64,000 nt of DNA from Crossiella sp. S99.2. Lineage in GTDB: Bacteria; Actinomycetota; Actinomycetes; Mycobacteriales; Pseudonocardiaceae. The translations under genes and the position numbers were made by a program. Shown piece by piece: positions 50,453 through 61,589 of this stretch (position 1 is the first letter of the stretch; the number at the start of each line of letters is the position of its first letter). The stretch spans positions 124,001 to 188,000 of the forward strand of contig NZ_JALMDK010000005.1 of NCBI RefSeq assembly GCF_023094165.1, read 5' to 3'. The notes below the pieces were generated by a model. That model made no database searches. It had not been told where the DNA came from and saw only the letters and a program-made list of their open reading frames with translations.

Positions 50453-52039
50453 GTGCCATCAGTGGTCGCTACAGCCCCGCCTCGCCCGTCGCTGACCGAG
50501 CCGGTCCGACTGGACGAGCTAGCCGGCATGGTCGGCGCCGTTCTCGCTGGTGACAACGGCCGCGAACACGCTGCGGTCCGGGTCACCGGCGCCACCCTGC
50601 GCGCGCAGCAGGCCCAGCCAGGCGACCTGTTCGCCGGACTGCCGGGGGCCCGCGCGCACGGTGCCCAGTTCATCGCCCAGGCCGTCGAAGGCGGCGCGAT
50701 CGCGCTGTTCACCGACGCCGCGGGCGCGGACCTGCCCGAGGTGCGCGCGGCCGGCCTGCCGGTGCTGGTGCACCCGGATCCGCGGGCCGTGCTGGGCGAA
50801 CTGGCCGCCCGGATCTACGGCAACCCCTCGGACCGGCTCGCCATCATCGGCATCACCGGCACATCCGGGAAAACCACGGTCAGCACGCTGATCGAGGCCG
50901 GACTGCGCGCCGCCGGCCGCACCACCGGGCTGATCGGCACGGTGGCCACGGTCATCGCCGGGGACCGCCTCGACAGCGCGTTCACCACCCCCGAGGCCCC
51001 CGACCTGCAGGCGCTGTTCGCGCTGATGCTGGAACGCGGGGTCAGCGATGTGGCCATGGAGGTCTCCAGCCACGCGCTGTCCCTCGGCCGGGTCGCGGGC
51101 ACCCACTTCACGGTGGGCGCCTTCACCAACCTGTCCCAGGACCACCTGGACTTCCACGCCGACATGGCCGACTACTTCGCGGCCAAGGCCAAGCTGTTCG
51201 ACGGCCGCGCGGACCAGGCCGTGGTGATGGTGGACGGCGAGTGGGGCCGCAAGCTGGTCACCGAGGACACCGTCACCGTCTCCCTGGACGGCGCGGCCAC
51301 CTGGCGGGCCGCCGACATCAGCACCGAGGCCACCGGCATCCAGCGCTTCCGCGCGCTCGGCCCGGACGGCATCGAGCTGCGACTGGCCATCCGGCTGCCC
51401 GGCGACTTCAACGTGGCCAACGCGCTGCTGGCCGCCGCCTGCCTGCACGCGGCCGGGGTCCCGGACGCGGCCATCATCGAGGGCCTCTCCAGCGTGGACG
51501 TGCCCGGCCGGATGGAACGGGTGGTGCGCGGCCAGGACTTCACCGCGGTGGTGGACTACTCGCACAAGCCCGGCGCGGTCGCCGCGGTGCTGGACTCGGT
51601 GCGGGAACAGGCCAAAGACAGCCGGATCATCGTGGTGCTGGGCTGCGGCGGCGACCGGGACAGCGCCAAACGCGCGCTGATGGGCGAGGCCGCCACCCGC
51701 AGGGCCGAGCTGACCATCGTCACCGACGACAACCCGCGCACCGAGGACCCGGCCGCGATCAGGGCCGCCATGCTGGCCGGCGCGCTGGCCGTGCCCGAGT
51801 CCGAGCGCGGCGAGGTCATCGAGATCGGCGACCGCGGCGCCGCCATCCGCGAGGCCGTGCGCCGCGCGGGTCCCGGAGACGTGGTGGTCGTGGCGGGCAA
51901 GGGCCACGAGACCGGCCAGGAGATCAACGGCGTCGTGCAGCCCTTCGACGACCGGCAGGTGCTGTCCGGGGCGATCGACGCGCAACTGTCCGGCAACCCC
52001 GGTGGCGCTCCAGGCGTCCACCACACGGAGGGTTCATGA
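50453..52039 (+). CDS. murE: UDP-MurNAc-L-Ala-D-Glu:mDAP ligase
   Basis: 528 residues from GTG 50453; starts further upstream would lie before the -10. It adds meso-diaminopimelate to the UDP-MurNAc dipeptide. ATP-binding GITGTSGKTTVSTLI, MEVSSHALSLGRV, central-domain FTNLSQDHLDFH, C-terminal VVDYSHKPGAVAAVL and the TDDNPRTEDP motif, whose DNPR selects mDAP over lysine. It fits dapF upstream. The ATG of murF overlaps its stop (ATGA). Confidence 0.96.
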   Translation: MPSVVATAPPRPSLTEPVRLDELAGMVGAVLAGDNGREHAAVRVTGATLRAQQAQPGDLFAGLPGARAHGAQFIAQAVEGGAIALFTDAAGADLPEVRAAGLPVLVHPDPRAVLGELAARIYGNPSDRLAIIGITGTSGKTTVSTLIEAGLRAAGRTTGLIGTVATVIAGDRLDSAFTTPEAPDLQALFALMLERGVSDVAMEVSSHALSLGRVAGTHFTVGAFTNLSQDHLDFHADMADYFAAKAKLFDGRADQAVVMVDGEWGRKLVTEDTVTVSLDGAATWRAADISTEATGIQRFRALGPDGIELRLAIRLPGDFNVANALLAAACLHAAGVPDAAIIEGLSSVDVPGRMERVVRGQDFTAVVDYSHKPGAVAAVLDSVREQAKDSRIIVVLGCGGDRDSAKRALMGEAATRRAELTIVTDDNPRTEDPAAIRAAMLAGALAVPESERGEVIEIGDRGAAIREAVRRAGPGDVVVVAGKGHETGQEINGVVQPFDDRQVLSGAIDAQLSGNPGGAPGVHHTEGS

Positions 52040-53511
52040 TTCCGCTCAGCCTGGCCGAGATCGCCGCGGCGGTCGGCGGGCGCCTGCACCGCACCGATGG
52101 CAGCCCGCTGGTCACCGGGAGCGTCGAGTTCGACTCGCGCAACCTGACCGAGGGCGGCCTGTTCCTGGCCCTGCCCGGACTGAAGGTGGACGGCCACGAC
52201 TTCGCCGCCGCCGCGATCCAGGCCGGCGCGGCGGGCGTGCTGGCCGCGCGGGAGGTCGACGCGCCCGCGGTGATCGTGCCGCCGGTGAGCGAGGCCAACC
52301 GGGGTTCGGTGGCGCTGACCGGCGACACCGACGGCTCCGGCGCCGCGGTGCTGGCCGCGCTCGGCAAGCTGGCCCGGCTCACCGTGGACACGCTGGCGCC
52401 CAAGGGACTCACCGTCGTGGGCATCACCGGGTCCTCCGGCAAGACCTCCACCAAGGACCTCATCGCCCAGGTGGTCGAGCCGATGGGCCCGACGGTCGCG
52501 CCGCCCGGCTCGTTCAACAACGAGCTGGGCCACCCGTGGACCGTGCTGCGCGCCGACGCCGACACCCGGTTCCTGGTGCTGGAACTCTCCGCGCGCGGGG
52601 TGGGCCACATCGGCCAGCTCTGCCAGACCGCGCCGCCCCGGATCGGGGTGGTGATCAACGTCGGCACCGCGCACCTGGGCGAGTTCGGCTCCCAGGAGGC
52701 AGTCGCCCAGACCAAGGGCGAACTCGCCGAATCCCTGCCCTCGGCGGCGGAGGGCGGCGTGGCCATCCTCAACGCCGACGACCCGCTGGTCGCCGCGATG
52801 GCGCAGCGCAGCAAAGCCAAGATCGTCTTCTTCGGGACCGACCCGAAAGCCACCGTGCGCGCCGCGGACGTCGACCTCGACGAGCAGGCCAGGGCCACCT
52901 TCCGCCTGGTCACCCCAGCCGGGGAAGCCGAGGTCAAGCTCGGCCTGCACGGCGCGCACCACGTGTCCAACGCGCTGGCCGCGGCCGCGGTCGCGCTGGA
53001 ACTGGGCGCCACGCCCGCGGAGGTCGCCGACCGGCTCTCCGCGGCGCGACGGGTCTCCGCCCGCCGCATGGAGGTCACCACCCGCGCCGACGGCGTCACG
53101 GTGGTCAACGATTCGTACAACGCCAACCCGGAGTCGGTGCGCGCCGCGCTCAAGACCCTGGCCGCCATGAGTCGCACCGAGCCCCGCCGCCGCAGTTGGG
53201 CCGTGCTCGGCGTGATGGGGGAGCTGGGCGAGGACAGCATCGCCGCGCACGACGCGATCGGCCGCTACGCGGTCCGGCTCGACGTCAACCGGCTCGTCGT
53301 GGTCGGCGAGCAGGCGGGCGCGATGCATCAGGGCGCGTACCTCGAAGGATCATGGGGAGAGGAGTCCGTACTCGTGCCGGACGTCGAAGCCGCCATCGCG
53401 CTGCTGCGTGATCAGGTGCGGCCAGGGGACGTCGTGCTGGTCAAGGCCAGCAAGGTGGCCGCGCTGTGGCGGGTCGCCGACGCGTTGCTCGAAGGCGGTG
53501 ACACCGCGTGA
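52036..53511 (+). CDS. murF: UDP-MurNAc-tripeptide:D-Ala-D-Ala ligase
   Basis: 491 residues. Adds D-Ala-D-Ala to the tripeptide to complete the UDP-MurNAc pentapeptide. N-domain [24 protein letters not shown]-loop [58 protein letters not shown] and [17 protein letters not shown]. Linked to murE and mraY by 4-bp overlaps. Confidence 0.96.
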   Translation: MIPLSLAEIAAAVGGRLHRTDGSPLVTGSVEFDSRNLTEGGLFLALPGLKVDGHDFAAAAIQAGAAGVLAAREVDAPAVIVPPVSEANRGSVALTGDTDGSGAAVLAALGKLARLTVDTLAPKGLTVVGITGSSGKTSTKDLIAQVVEPMGPTVAPPGSFNNELGHPWTVLRADADTRFLVLELSARGVGHIGQLCQTAPPRIGVVINVGTAHLGEFGSQEAVAQTKGELAESLPSAAEGGVAILNADDPLVAAMAQRSKAKIVFFGTDPKATVRAADVDLDEQARATFRLVTPAGEAEVKLGLHGAHHVSNALAAAAVALELGATPAEVADRLSAARRVSARRMEVTTRADGVTVVNDSYNANPESVRAALKTLAAMSRTEPRRRSWAVLGVMGELGEDSIAAHDAIGRYAVRLDVNRLVVVGEQAGAMHQGAYLEGSWGEESVLVPDVEAAIALLRDQVRPGDVVLVKASKVAALWRVADALLEGGDTA

Positions 53512-54602
53512 AAGGCATTCTCGTCGCGGGCGCGATCGCGCTCATGGTCTCCATCCTGCTCACCCCCTACCTGGTCAAGGTCTTCTCCCGGCAGGGATTC
53601 GGCCAGGAGATCAGGGAGGAGGGTCCCCAGCACCACAAGACCAAGCGCGGCACGCCCACCATGGGCGGCATCGCGATCCTGGTGGCCATGTGGGCCGGTT
53701 ACGGCACCAGCCACCTGTTCGTCTACCTGACCAGGGGCACCGGCGACCAGGTCGGTCCGACCGCCTCCGGCATGCTGGTGCTGTTCCTGACCACCGGCCT
53801 CGGCCTGGTCGGCTTCCTGGACGACTTCATCAAGATCCGCAAGGCCCGCAACCTGGGCCTGTCCGGCACCGCGAAGATCGTCGGCCAGGTGCTGACCGCG
53901 ACCATCTTCGGCTACCTGGTGCTGCAGTTCCCGGACGCCAGCGACTACCACCTCACCCCTGCCTCGGTGAACCTGTCCTTCGTCCGGGACATCTCGATCA
54001 TCTCCTTCGGCGCCATCGGGTTCATCATCTTCTGCAACCTGCTGGTGGCGGGCTGGTCCAACGCGGTCAACCTGACCGACGGCCTGGACGGCCTGGCCGC
54101 CGGCACCGCGGCGATGGTGCTGGGCACCTACGTGGTCATCTCGTTCTGGCAGTTCCGGCTGGACTGCTCCGAGCGGCTCAACCCGGCCTGCTACTACGTC
54201 CGCGACCCACTCGACCTGGCGATCGTGGCGGCCGCGGCGATGGCAGGCTGCGTCGGCTTCCTCTGGTGGAACGCGGCCCCGGCCAAGATCTTCATGGGCG
54301 ACACCGGATCGCTGGCCCTGGGCGGCCTGGTCGCCGGTCTGTCCATCGTGACCCGCACCGAACTGCTGATGTTCGTCGTCGGCGGGCTGTTCGTGGTCGA
54401 GGTGCTCTCGGTGAGCCTGCAGATCCTGGTCTTCCGCACCACCAAACGAAGACTGTTCCGGATGGCGCCCTTCCACCACCACTTCGAGCTGGCCGGCTGG
54501 GCGGAAACCACGGTGATCATCAGATTCTGGCTGCTCGGCGGCATCTGCTGCATGATCGGCCTGGGTCTGTTCTACAGCGAGTGGCTGGCCTCGGGCGGAT
54601 GA
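53508..54602 (+). CDS. mraY: Phospho-MurNAc-pentapeptide translocase
   Basis: 364 residues, ten TM segments. It transfers phospho-MurNAc-pentapeptide to undecaprenyl phosphate to make lipid I. Signatures: [35 protein letters not shown] (catalytic Asp pair), [23 protein letters not shown]-type NxTDGxDGLA motif, and [12 protein letters not shown]. The C-terminal [15 protein letters not shown] is family-specific. Confidence 0.97.
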   Translation: MKGILVAGAIALMVSILLTPYLVKVFSRQGFGQEIREEGPQHHKTKRGTPTMGGIAILVAMWAGYGTSHLFVYLTRGTGDQVGPTASGMLVLFLTTGLGLVGFLDDFIKIRKARNLGLSGTAKIVGQVLTATIFGYLVLQFPDASDYHLTPASVNLSFVRDISIISFGAIGFIIFCNLLVAGWSNAVNLTDGLDGLAAGTAAMVLGTYVVISFWQFRLDCSERLNPACYYVRDPLDLAIVAAAAMAGCVGFLWWNAAPAKIFMGDTGSLALGGLVAGLSIVTRTELLMFVVGGLFVVEVLSVSLQILVFRTTKRRLFRMAPFHHHFELAGWAETTVIIRFWLLGGICCMIGLGLFYSEWLASGG

Positions 54603-55966
54603 GCCAGTCCCAGTTCGCCGGCGCCTCGGTCCTCGTCGCGGGGGCCGGGGTGTCCGGTCTGTCCGCCGCCCAGGCCCTGGCCGACTGCGGCGCCAAGGTC
54701 ACCGTCACCGACGGCAACGAGTCCCGGCTGGCCTCGATCACCGAGTACGCCACCGCGCTCGCGCTCACCGAGCCGCCGCCGGGCACCGACCTGGTGGTCA
54801 CCAGCCCCGGCTGGCGGCCGGAAACCCCGCTGCTGGCCGCCGCGACCGCCGCCGGCATCGAGGTCATCGGCGAGGTCGAACTGGCCTGGCGGCTCGACCA
54901 GGAATCGGCCGACGGGCCGCGGGCCTGGCTGGTGGTCACCGGCACCAACGGCAAGACCACCACCATCGGCATGCTGGAGCACATCCTGCGCGCCGCCGGG
55001 GCCGACGCGGTCGCCTGCGGCAACGTCGGCCTGCCCGTGGTGGACGCGGTCCGCGCCGGACACCGGGTCCTGGCCGTGGAACTGTCCAGCTTCCAGCTGC
55101 ACTGGTCGCCCTCGGTGCGGCCCAGCGCGGGCGCGCTGCTCAACATCGCCGAGGACCACCTGGACTGGCACGGCTCCCTGGACGCCTACGCCGCAGCCAA
55201 GGCCGCCGTGCTCACCGGCGAGGTGGCCATCGGCAACCTGGACGACCCCCTCGTCGCCGAGCTGCTGGCCGCCGCCCCGGCCCCGCGCAAAATCGGTGTC
55301 ACGCTGGGCGAACCGGCCCCCGGCCAGTTCGGCATCACCGGCGGCAACCTGGTGGACCGGGTCGAGCAGGCGGTGCTCGCCGAGGCCGCGGCGATCCGCC
55401 CAGCCGGACCACCCGGACTCGCCGACGCCCTCATCGCAGCCGCCCTGGCCCGCGCGCACGGCGTCTCCGCCGACGCCGTCCGGGACGGCCTGGCGAGCTT
55501 CCAGCCCATCGCGCACCGGGCCAGCCCGGTCGCCGAGGTCGACGGCGTGCGCTACATCGACGACTCCAAGGCCACCAACCCGCACGCCGCCGCCTCCTCT
55601 CTGCGCGCCCACGACCGGGTGATCTGGGTGGCAGGCGGACTGCTCAAGGGCGCCTCGGTCGAAGACCTGGTGGCCGAAGCCGCGCCGCGACTGGCCGGGG
55701 TGGTGCTGATCGGCCAGGACAAGGACGTGATCGCCGCCGCGCTGGCGCGACACGCGCCCGAGGTCCCCGTGCACACGGTGCCGGAGGGGGACGATAAGGC
55801 CATGGTGTCGGTGGTGAGAGCGGCGAGCGCAATGGCACGACCGGGTGATGTTGTGCTGCTGGCGCCCGCGGCGGCCTCCATGGACATGTTCACCGACTAC
55901 ACCCACCGCGGCCGCGCCTTCGCCCAAGCCGTCCGAGAGGTACACCAGTCGTCAGAGGCTGGGTGA
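54599..55966 (+). CDS. murD: UDP-MurNAc-L-Ala:D-Glu ligase
   Basis: 455 residues. Adds D-Glu to UDP-MurNAc-L-Ala. N-domain [29 protein letters not shown]-loop [53 protein letters not shown], and C-terminal [17 protein letters not shown]. The ATG overlaps the mraY stop; ftsW follows 7 bp after the TGA. Confidence 0.96.
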   Translation: MSQSQFAGASVLVAGAGVSGLSAAQALADCGAKVTVTDGNESRLASITEYATALALTEPPPGTDLVVTSPGWRPETPLLAAATAAGIEVIGEVELAWRLDQESADGPRAWLVVTGTNGKTTTIGMLEHILRAAGADAVACGNVGLPVVDAVRAGHRVLAVELSSFQLHWSPSVRPSAGALLNIAEDHLDWHGSLDAYAAAKAAVLTGEVAIGNLDDPLVAELLAAAPAPRKIGVTLGEPAPGQFGITGGNLVDRVEQAVLAEAAAIRPAGPPGLADALIAAALARAHGVSADAVRDGLASFQPIAHRASPVAEVDGVRYIDDSKATNPHAAASSLRAHDRVIWVAGGLLKGASVEDLVAEAAPRLAGVVLIGQDKDVIAAALARHAPEVPVHTVPEGDDKAMVSVVRAASAMARPGDVVLLAPAAASMDMFTDYTHRGRAFAQAVREVHQSSEAG

Positions 55967-55973
55967 GGGCGGG

Positions 55974-57392
55974 ATGCCGCGACGGACCCGCAGGACCCCC
56001 CGCGTCTCCTGGCGCTCGGCCCTCACCGCCTGGCTGAGCAGGCCACTGGCCGACTTCCACCTGGTGCTGGCGGTCTTCGGCCTGCTCACCATCCTCGGCC
56101 TGGTCATGGTGCTCTCCGCCTCGATCCCGGACAGTCTCAATAAGTTCAACTCCTCGTTCGTGATCTTCGCCAAGCAGCTCGTCTACGTCGTCGTCGGCCT
56201 GGGGCTGTTCTGGATCGCGCTGCGGCTGCCGGCCAGAACCCTGCGCAGACTCAGCATCCCGGCCATGGTGATCAGCCTGCTGCTGCTCATCCTGGTGCTG
56301 GTGCCGGGCATCGGCGCCGAGATCAACAAGGCGCGCAGCTGGTTCAAGATCGGCCCGCTGTCCTTCCAGCCGGTGGAACCGGCCAAGGTCGCGCTGGTGC
56401 TCTGGGGCGCGCACGTGCTGGCCACCAAACGCGCCATGCTGCACCAGTGGCGGCACCTGCTGGTGCCGCTGGTGCCCGCGGCGCTGATGATGTTCGCGCT
56501 GCTCATGCTGCAACCCGACCTGGGCTCCACCATCACCCTCGCGGTGATCGTGCTGTCCCTGCTCTGGTTCGCCGGCGCGCCGCTGCGGCTCTTCGGCGTG
56601 ATCGCCCTGGGCGCGGTCACCGGCGCCATCGTGCTGGCCATGACCGCGGCCTACCGGCTGGAACGGCTGACCTCCTTCTTCAACCCCGACGCCGACCCGA
56701 CCGCCTCCTACCAGTCCAGGCAGGCGCTCTACGCCCTGGGTGACGGCGGCATCTTCGGCGTGGGGCTCGGCCAGGGCAAGGCCAAGTGGAGCTACCTGCC
56801 CAACGTGCACAACGACTTCATCTTCGCCGTGATCGGCGAGGAACTGGGCCTGATCGGCGCGCTGCTGGTGCTGGTGCTCTTCGGCCTGCTCGCCTACGTC
56901 GGCCTGCGCATCTCCCAGCGCAACACCGACCCGTGGATCCGGCTGGTCTCCTCCACCCTCACCGTGTGGCTGGTGGCCCAGGCCGCGATCAACATCGGCT
57001 ACGTGGTCACGCTGCTCCCGGTCACCGGGCTGACGCTGCCGATGATCTCCTCCGGCGGCACCTCGGCCGCGGTGACCATGCTGGTCTTCGGCATCCTGGC
57101 CAACAACGCCCGGCACGAGCCGGAGGCCGTGGCCGCGTTGCGCACCCTCGGCCCCGGCCGGGTCGGCAAACTGCTCCGGCTGCCCGCGCCCGAGCCCTAC
57201 CGGCCACCGGCCAAACGCAAGCCGGTGCGCCCGTCCACCCCACCCCGCCAGGCCGGTCGCCCGGTGCGCCCGGCCGCCCACCAGGCCGCCTCGGCCCAGG
57301 ACGACCGGCGGCGCACCCGGCGCAGCACCGGCAGCCCCGATCCCCGGCGCCGAGCCGGCTACCCGAACAGCCGCGAGGGCCGGATCCGCTGA
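55974..57392 (+). CDS. ftsW: Lipid II polymerase FtsW
   Basis: 472 residues from ATG 55974 with a GAGGGCGGG ribosome region; the GTG that overlaps the murD stop is out of frame. SEDS glycosyltransferase with ten TM segments: [112 protein letters not shown] (catalytic-Asp-bearing loop region) and [10 protein letters not shown]. The C-terminal ~80 residues are a basic Pro/Arg-rich tail typical of actinobacteria. Its PBP partner FtsI is not in this window. Confidence 0.95.
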   Translation: MPRRTRRTPRVSWRSALTAWLSRPLADFHLVLAVFGLLTILGLVMVLSASIPDSLNKFNSSFVIFAKQLVYVVVGLGLFWIALRLPARTLRRLSIPAMVISLLLLILVLVPGIGAEINKARSWFKIGPLSFQPVEPAKVALVLWGAHVLATKRAMLHQWRHLLVPLVPAALMMFALLMLQPDLGSTITLAVIVLSLLWFAGAPLRLFGVIALGAVTGAIVLAMTAAYRLERLTSFFNPDADPTASYQSRQALYALGDGGIFGVGLGQGKAKWSYLPNVHNDFIFAVIGEELGLIGALLVLVLFGLLAYVGLRISQRNTDPWIRLVSSTLTVWLVAQAAINIGYVVTLLPVTGLTLPMISSGGTSAAVTMLVFGILANNARHEPEAVAALRTLGPGRVGKLLRLPAPEPYRPPAKRKPVRPSTPPRQAGRPVRPAAHQAASAQDDRRRTRRSTGSPDPRRRAGYPNSREGRIR

Positions 57393-57455
57393 TCCCCGTG
57401 CCTGGGCGCGCTGCGTAGCGCCCCGGGCGCACGCAGTGTCACAGGCGGATTTTGT

Positions 57456-57461
57456 TACCCT
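57456..57461 (+). promoter_or_regulatory. Possible -10 TACCCT upstream of murG
   Basis: The 127-bp ftsW-murG gap is the longest gap within murE-murC. TACCCT (preceded by TTTTGT) could be a -10 for an internal promoter, about 58 nt before the murG GTG. The -35 is unclear. Confidence 0.3.
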
Positions 57462-57519
57462 CGCGGCCATCCGATCCCCCATGACGATGCCTGGGAATCC
57501 GGGCTGGAGGACTTCCGCA

Positions 57520-58623
57520 GTGTCTGGTGAAACCGTCCGAAGTGGACCCTGTGTCGTCGTCGCCGGAGGCGGCACCGCCGGGCACATCGAGCCCGCGCTG
57601 GCCCTGGCCGACGCGGTGCGCCGGATCCGCCCCGACGCGCGGATCATCGCGCTGGGCACCGAGCGGGGGCTGGAGAACAAGATCGTGCCGGCCCGCGGCT
57701 ACCAGCTGGAGCTGATCCCGCCGGTGCCGATGCCGCGCAAGCCCACCCCTGAGCTGCTCCGGCTGCCGCTGAAGGTCCGGGACGCGGTCCGCCGCACCCG
57801 CGAGGTCTTCGAGCGGCACGGCGCGGACGTGGTGGTCGGCTTCGGCGGCTACGTGGCCCTGCCCGCCTACCTGGCCGCCCGCGGCCGGGTGCCGATCGTG
57901 GTGCACGAGGCCAACGCGCGCACCGGCCTGGCCAACAAGGTCGGCGCCCGCTTCGCCGCCGCGGTGGCCGCCGCGGTCCCCGGCTCCGGCCTGCCCGGCG
58001 CCAAGGTCATCGGCATCCCGCTGCGCCAGTCCATCACCACCCTGGACCGGTTCGCGCTGCGCGCCGAGGCCCGCCGCTTCTTCGGCCTGCACCCCACCGC
58101 CCCCTGCCTGCTGGTGGTCGGCGGCTCGCAGGGCGCGCAGTCGATCAACTCCGCGGTCTCGGCCGCGGCCGGGATGTTCGCCGCCGCCGGCATCGGCGTG
58201 CTGCACGCGCACGGGCCCAAGAACACCGTGGCCGTGCAGCAGGTGCCGCACGCCCCGGCCTACGTGCCCGTGCCCTACCTGGAGCGGATGGACCTGGCCT
58301 ACGCCGCCGCCGACGCGGTGCTCTGCCGCTCCGGCGCGATGACCGTGGCCGAGGTCTCCGCACTCGGCCTGCCCGCGGTGTTCGTGCCGCTGCCGCACGG
58401 CAACGGCGAGCAGGCGCTCAACGCCAACCCGGTGGTGGACAACGGCGGCGGCATCATCATCGCCGACGGCGAGCTGACCGCCCAGCGGATCGGCGAGCAG
58501 GTCATCCCGATCCTGCGCGACCCGGAGCGGATGGCCAAGATGGGCGCGGCGGCCCAGTCCGGCGGGCACCGCGAGGCCGATGTGGTGCTGGCCCGCATGG
58601 TGCTGGACCTGGTGCGCCGGTGA
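57520..58623 (+). CDS. murG: Lipid II synthase MurG (GlcNAc transferase)
   Basis: 367 residues from GTG 57520 (GGAGG ribosome site). Transfers GlcNAc from UDP-GlcNAc to lipid I on the inner membrane face. GT28 motifs: [22 protein letters not shown] (first G-loop, with the actinobacterial GTAGHIEP version), [73 protein letters not shown]. murC overlaps its stop by 4 bp (GTGA). Confidence 0.96.
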   Translation: MSGETVRSGPCVVVAGGGTAGHIEPALALADAVRRIRPDARIIALGTERGLENKIVPARGYQLELIPPVPMPRKPTPELLRLPLKVRDAVRRTREVFERHGADVVVGFGGYVALPAYLAARGRVPIVVHEANARTGLANKVGARFAAAVAAAVPGSGLPGAKVIGIPLRQSITTLDRFALRAEARRFFGLHPTAPCLLVVGGSQGAQSINSAVSAAAGMFAAAGIGVLHAHGPKNTVAVQQVPHAPAYVPVPYLERMDLAYAAADAVLCRSGAMTVAEVSALGLPAVFVPLPHGNGEQALNANPVVDNGGGIIIADGELTAQRIGEQVIPILRDPERMAKMGAAAQSGGHREADVVLARMVLDLVRR

Positions 58624-60053
58624 GCGCCCCCGAGGTCGGCCCGCTGGATCCGCGCCTGGCCCGCACCCACCTGGTGGGCATCGGCGGCGCCGGGATGAGC
58701 GGCATCGCCCGGATCCTGCTGGCCCGCGGCGCGCGGGTGTCCGGCTCGGACGCCAAGGACTCGCCCACCGTGCTCGCGCTGCGCGCCCAGGGCGCGGAGA
58801 TCAGCGCCGGGCACGCGGGGGAGAACCTGGACCAGCTCGACGGCGGTCCCACCGCGGTGGTGGTCTCCACCGCGATCCGGCCGGACAACCCGGAGCTGGT
58901 GGCCGCGCGGGAACGCGGGATCACCGTGCTGCGCCGGGCCGAGGCGCTGGGCGCGCTGATGGCCGGGCACCGGGTGGCCTGCATCGCCGGCACCCACGGC
59001 AAGACCTCCACCACCTCCATGCTCACCGTGGCCCTGCAGCACTGCCGGCTGGACCCGTCCTTCGCCATCGGCGGCGACCTCAACGAGTCCGGCGCCAACG
59101 CCCACCACGGCAGCGGCGGCAGTTTTGTGGCCGAGGCCGATGAGTCCGACGGCTCGTTCCTGGTGTTCAGCCCGTCCATCGCGGTGGTCACCAACGTCGA
59201 GGCCGACCACCTGGACCACCACGGCACGGTCGAGGCCTACGTCGCGGTCTTCGACGAGTTCGTCGGCCGGATCGAACCCGGCGGCGTGCTCATCGCCAAC
59301 GCAGACGACCCCGGCTCGGCCGCACTGGCCGGGCGCGCCGCAGCCCAGGGCGTGCGGGTGCTGCGCTACGGCCGCGCCGAGGGCGCCGACGCGCACCTGC
59401 TCGCGCACCGGCCCACCGCGGCCGGTGGCGAGGTGGAGCTGGAGCTGAACGGGGAGAAGATCACCGTCACGGTGGCCGTGCCCGGCGAGCACATGGCGGG
59501 CAACGCGGTCGCCGCGCTGCTGGCCGGACTCGAACTGGGCGCGCCGCTGGCCGGTCTGCTGGCCGGGCTGGCCGCCTTCGGCGGTGTGCGCCGCCGGTTC
59601 GAGTTCAAGGGCCAGGCCGCCGGGGTGCGGGTCTACGACGACTACGCGCACCACCCCACCGAGGTCGACGCCCAGCTGCGCGCCGCCCGCCCGGTGGTCG
59701 GCGGCACCGGCAGGCTGATCACCGTGTTCCAGCCGCACCTGTACTCGCGCACCAAGGCATTCTGCGCCGAGTTCGCCCAGGCGCTGGCCCTGGCCGACGA
59801 GGTCGTGGTGCTCGACGTCTACGGGGCACGTGAGGAGCCGCAACCGGGCATCACCGGCGAGCTGGTGGCCGAAAACGTGCCACTGCCGCCCGGCCGGGTG
59901 CACTACGAGTCCTCGTTCAGCCACGCGCCCAAGCTGGTGGCCGGCCTGGTCCGGCCCGGTGACCTGGTGATCACCATGGGCGCCGGCGATGTCACCATGC
60001 TCGGCCCGGAGATCCTGAGCGAGCTGGCCGGCGGCGAGGACGCCGGACGATGA
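58620..60053 (+). CDS. murC: UDP-MurNAc:L-alanine ligase
   Basis: 477 residues. Adds L-Ala to UDP-MurNAc, the first Mur ligase step. [43 protein letters not shown]-loop [41 protein letters not shown] and [11 protein letters not shown]. Both ends are linked by 4-bp overlaps to murG and ftsQ. Confidence 0.96.
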   Translation: MSAPEVGPLDPRLARTHLVGIGGAGMSGIARILLARGARVSGSDAKDSPTVLALRAQGAEISAGHAGENLDQLDGGPTAVVVSTAIRPDNPELVAARERGITVLRRAEALGALMAGHRVACIAGTHGKTSTTSMLTVALQHCRLDPSFAIGGDLNESGANAHHGSGGSFVAEADESDGSFLVFSPSIAVVTNVEADHLDHHGTVEAYVAVFDEFVGRIEPGGVLIANADDPGSAALAGRAAAQGVRVLRYGRAEGADAHLLAHRPTAAGGEVELELNGEKITVTVAVPGEHMAGNAVAALLAGLELGAPLAGLLAGLAAFGGVRRRFEFKGQAAGVRVYDDYAHHPTEVDAQLRAARPVVGGTGRLITVFQPHLYSRTKAFCAEFAQALALADEVVVLDVYGAREEPQPGITGELVAENVPLPPGRVHYESSFSHAPKLVAGLVRPGDLVITMGAGDVTMLGPEILSELAGGEDAGR

Positions 60054-60829
60054 GCGCGACGCCGCAGCGCGGCAGGCGGTACAGCGACCCGCGCCGGGCC
60101 GCCCGGCCGCGCCCGGCGTCGGTGCGCGGCCGCCGTCCGGCCGCTCGGCGGCGGGTGGCCAAACTCCGCAGGCTGCTGCGGCCCTGGGTGCTCATGTCCG
60201 CGGTGACGGTGCTGGTCGGACTGGGGTACGTGCTGTACTACACCGGCCTGTTCGCGGTCCGGGAAGTGCGCTTCGAGGGCCTCAAGGCGCTCAGCGCCGA
60301 GGACATCCGCACCGCGGCCAACGTGCCGGACGGCACGCCGCTGCTGCAGGTGGACACCGAGGAGGTGGCGGCCCGGATCGGCGCCGTGCCCAGGGTGTTC
60401 ACCGTGCGGGTGGAACGCTCCTTCCCGAGCAGCCTGGTGGTCACCGTGGACGAGCGCAGCCCGGTGGCGGTCTTCGAGGGCGCCGAGGGCCCGCAGCTGG
60501 TGGACAGCACCGGCCGGGCCTACGCCACCGTGCCCAAACCACCGGACGGCCTGCCCGCGCTCAAGGTGCGCAGCGCCGCGCCGGACGACCCGGCCGCCAA
60601 GGCCGCGGTGGACGTGCTCGCCGCGGTGCCGGAGAAACTGCGGCCGGAGGTGCTGGAGGTCGCCGCCGAGGTGCCCGGCGACGTCCGGCTGAAGCTGACC
60701 GGCGGCCGCGAGGTCCGCTGGGGCAGCACCGCCGACTCCGACCGCAAGGCCCTGGTCCTGGAACCGTTGCTGGGCCGTCCCGGCAAAATCTTCAACATCT
60801 CCAGCCCCGACCTGCCTACTGTCGTCTGA
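60050..60829 (+). CDS. ftsQ: Cell division protein FtsQ
   Basis: 259 residues. Basic cytoplasmic N-terminus (~1-43), one TM ([22 protein letters not shown]), then a POTRA domain ([41 protein letters not shown]) and the beta domain. It joins FtsB/FtsL in the divisome. The next ATG overlaps its last base (TGATG). Confidence 0.93.
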   Translation: MSATPQRGRRYSDPRRAARPRPASVRGRRPAARRRVAKLRRLLRPWVLMSAVTVLVGLGYVLYYTGLFAVREVRFEGLKALSAEDIRTAANVPDGTPLLQVDTEEVAARIGAVPRVFTVRVERSFPSSLVVTVDERSPVAVFEGAEGPQLVDSTGRAYATVPKPPDGLPALKVRSAAPDDPAAKAAVDVLAAVPEKLRPEVLEVAAEVPGDVRLKLTGGREVRWGSTADSDRKALVLEPLLGRPGKIFNISSPDLPTVV

Positions 60830-61344
60830 TGACCGAGCAGAAGATCGACACCCGGCCCGAGCCACCACTGGACGCCGACGAGCGCGCGACCCTGTCCGGC
60901 TTCCTGGACTTCCTGCGCGCCACCGTGGTCATGAAAGCCACCGGACTGTCCGAAGTGGACGCTCGAAAGTCGTTGATCCCCAGCTCACCGCTGATGACCG
61001 TGGTCGGCCTGCTCAGCCATCTGCGCTGGGTGGAATGGGCCTGGTTCAGCAACCGGGTGGACGAGCAGCCCGGCGAACCGCCCTGGTACGGCGGCGACGA
61101 GGAGGCGGAGTTCAAGGTCCCCGCGGAGCAGTCGCTGGCCGATGTGATCGCCGAGTACGAGCGGGAATGCGCGGCCAGCCGGGAGATCCTGGCCCGAAAG
61201 GACCTGTCGGCGACATTCGCTCATCCGCGACTCGGTACCGTATCCGTGCGCTGGGTGCTGACCCACATGATCGAGGAGACCGGACGCCATGCCGGTCACC
61301 TCGACCTCATCCGCGAGCTGCTCGACGGTGTGACCGGAGAGTGA
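60829..61344 (+). CDS. DinB/DUF664-family protein inserted between ftsQ and ftsZ
   Basis: 171 residues. DinB-like four-helix bundle: ERATLSGFLDFLRATVVMKATGLSEVDARKSLIPSSPLMTVVGLLSHLRWVEWAWFSNRVD, with a metal-type His in LLSHLRWVE and the C-terminal HMIEETGRHAGHLDLIRELLDG supplying two more His ligands. Members in actinobacteria are mycothiol- or bacillithiol-dependent S-transferase candidates. Joined to ftsQ by TGATG, so it is on the same mRNA. It is not a standard dcw member. Confidence 0.88.
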   Translation: MTEQKIDTRPEPPLDADERATLSGFLDFLRATVVMKATGLSEVDARKSLIPSSPLMTVVGLLSHLRWVEWAWFSNRVDEQPGEPPWYGGDEEAEFKVPAEQSLADVIAEYERECAASREILARKDLSATFAHPRLGTVSVRWVLTHMIEETGRHAGHLDLIRELLDGVTGE

Positions 61345-61361
61345 CGGACAGTGGGGACGTG

Positions 61362-61382
61362 CCCACGGCTTTCCGCCGTGGG
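61362..61382 (+). terminator. Hairpin after the DinB gene
   Basis: CCCACGGC and GCCGTGGG form an 8-bp perfect stem with a 5-nt loop 17 bp after the stop. It could end the murE-to-DinB transcript before the ftsZ promoter region. Confidence 0.5.
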
Positions 61383-61462
61383 TTACGTGTGCGGGTTCAC
61401 TCGGCGTGGCTGCTGGACGGAGAACACCGACGGTGCATAACGTCCCGTTCGATGGTCAGGGG

Positions 61463-61490
61463 TTGACATAACTCTCAACCGACAGTTGAG
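61463..61490 (+). promoter_or_regulatory. ftsZ upstream control region with TTGACA and inverted repeat
   Basis: In the 245-bp ftsZ leader, TTGACA (61463-61468) is a plausible -35, though no TANNNT was found at the usual distance. CTCAAC (61474-61479) and GTTGAG (61485-61490) form an inverted repeat just after it. The region is probably a separate ftsZ promoter with an operator. The remaining leader (61491-61589) carries nothing else recognised. Confidence 0.45.
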
Positions 61491-61589
61491 GCTGAGGGTT
61501 TCGAGACGGGGCTGGCGCCGGGTGGCGACGGTCCAGACCCGCGAGCCACAGCACTGGAACACACAGCCACGATCAGGAAGGCGGACCCG

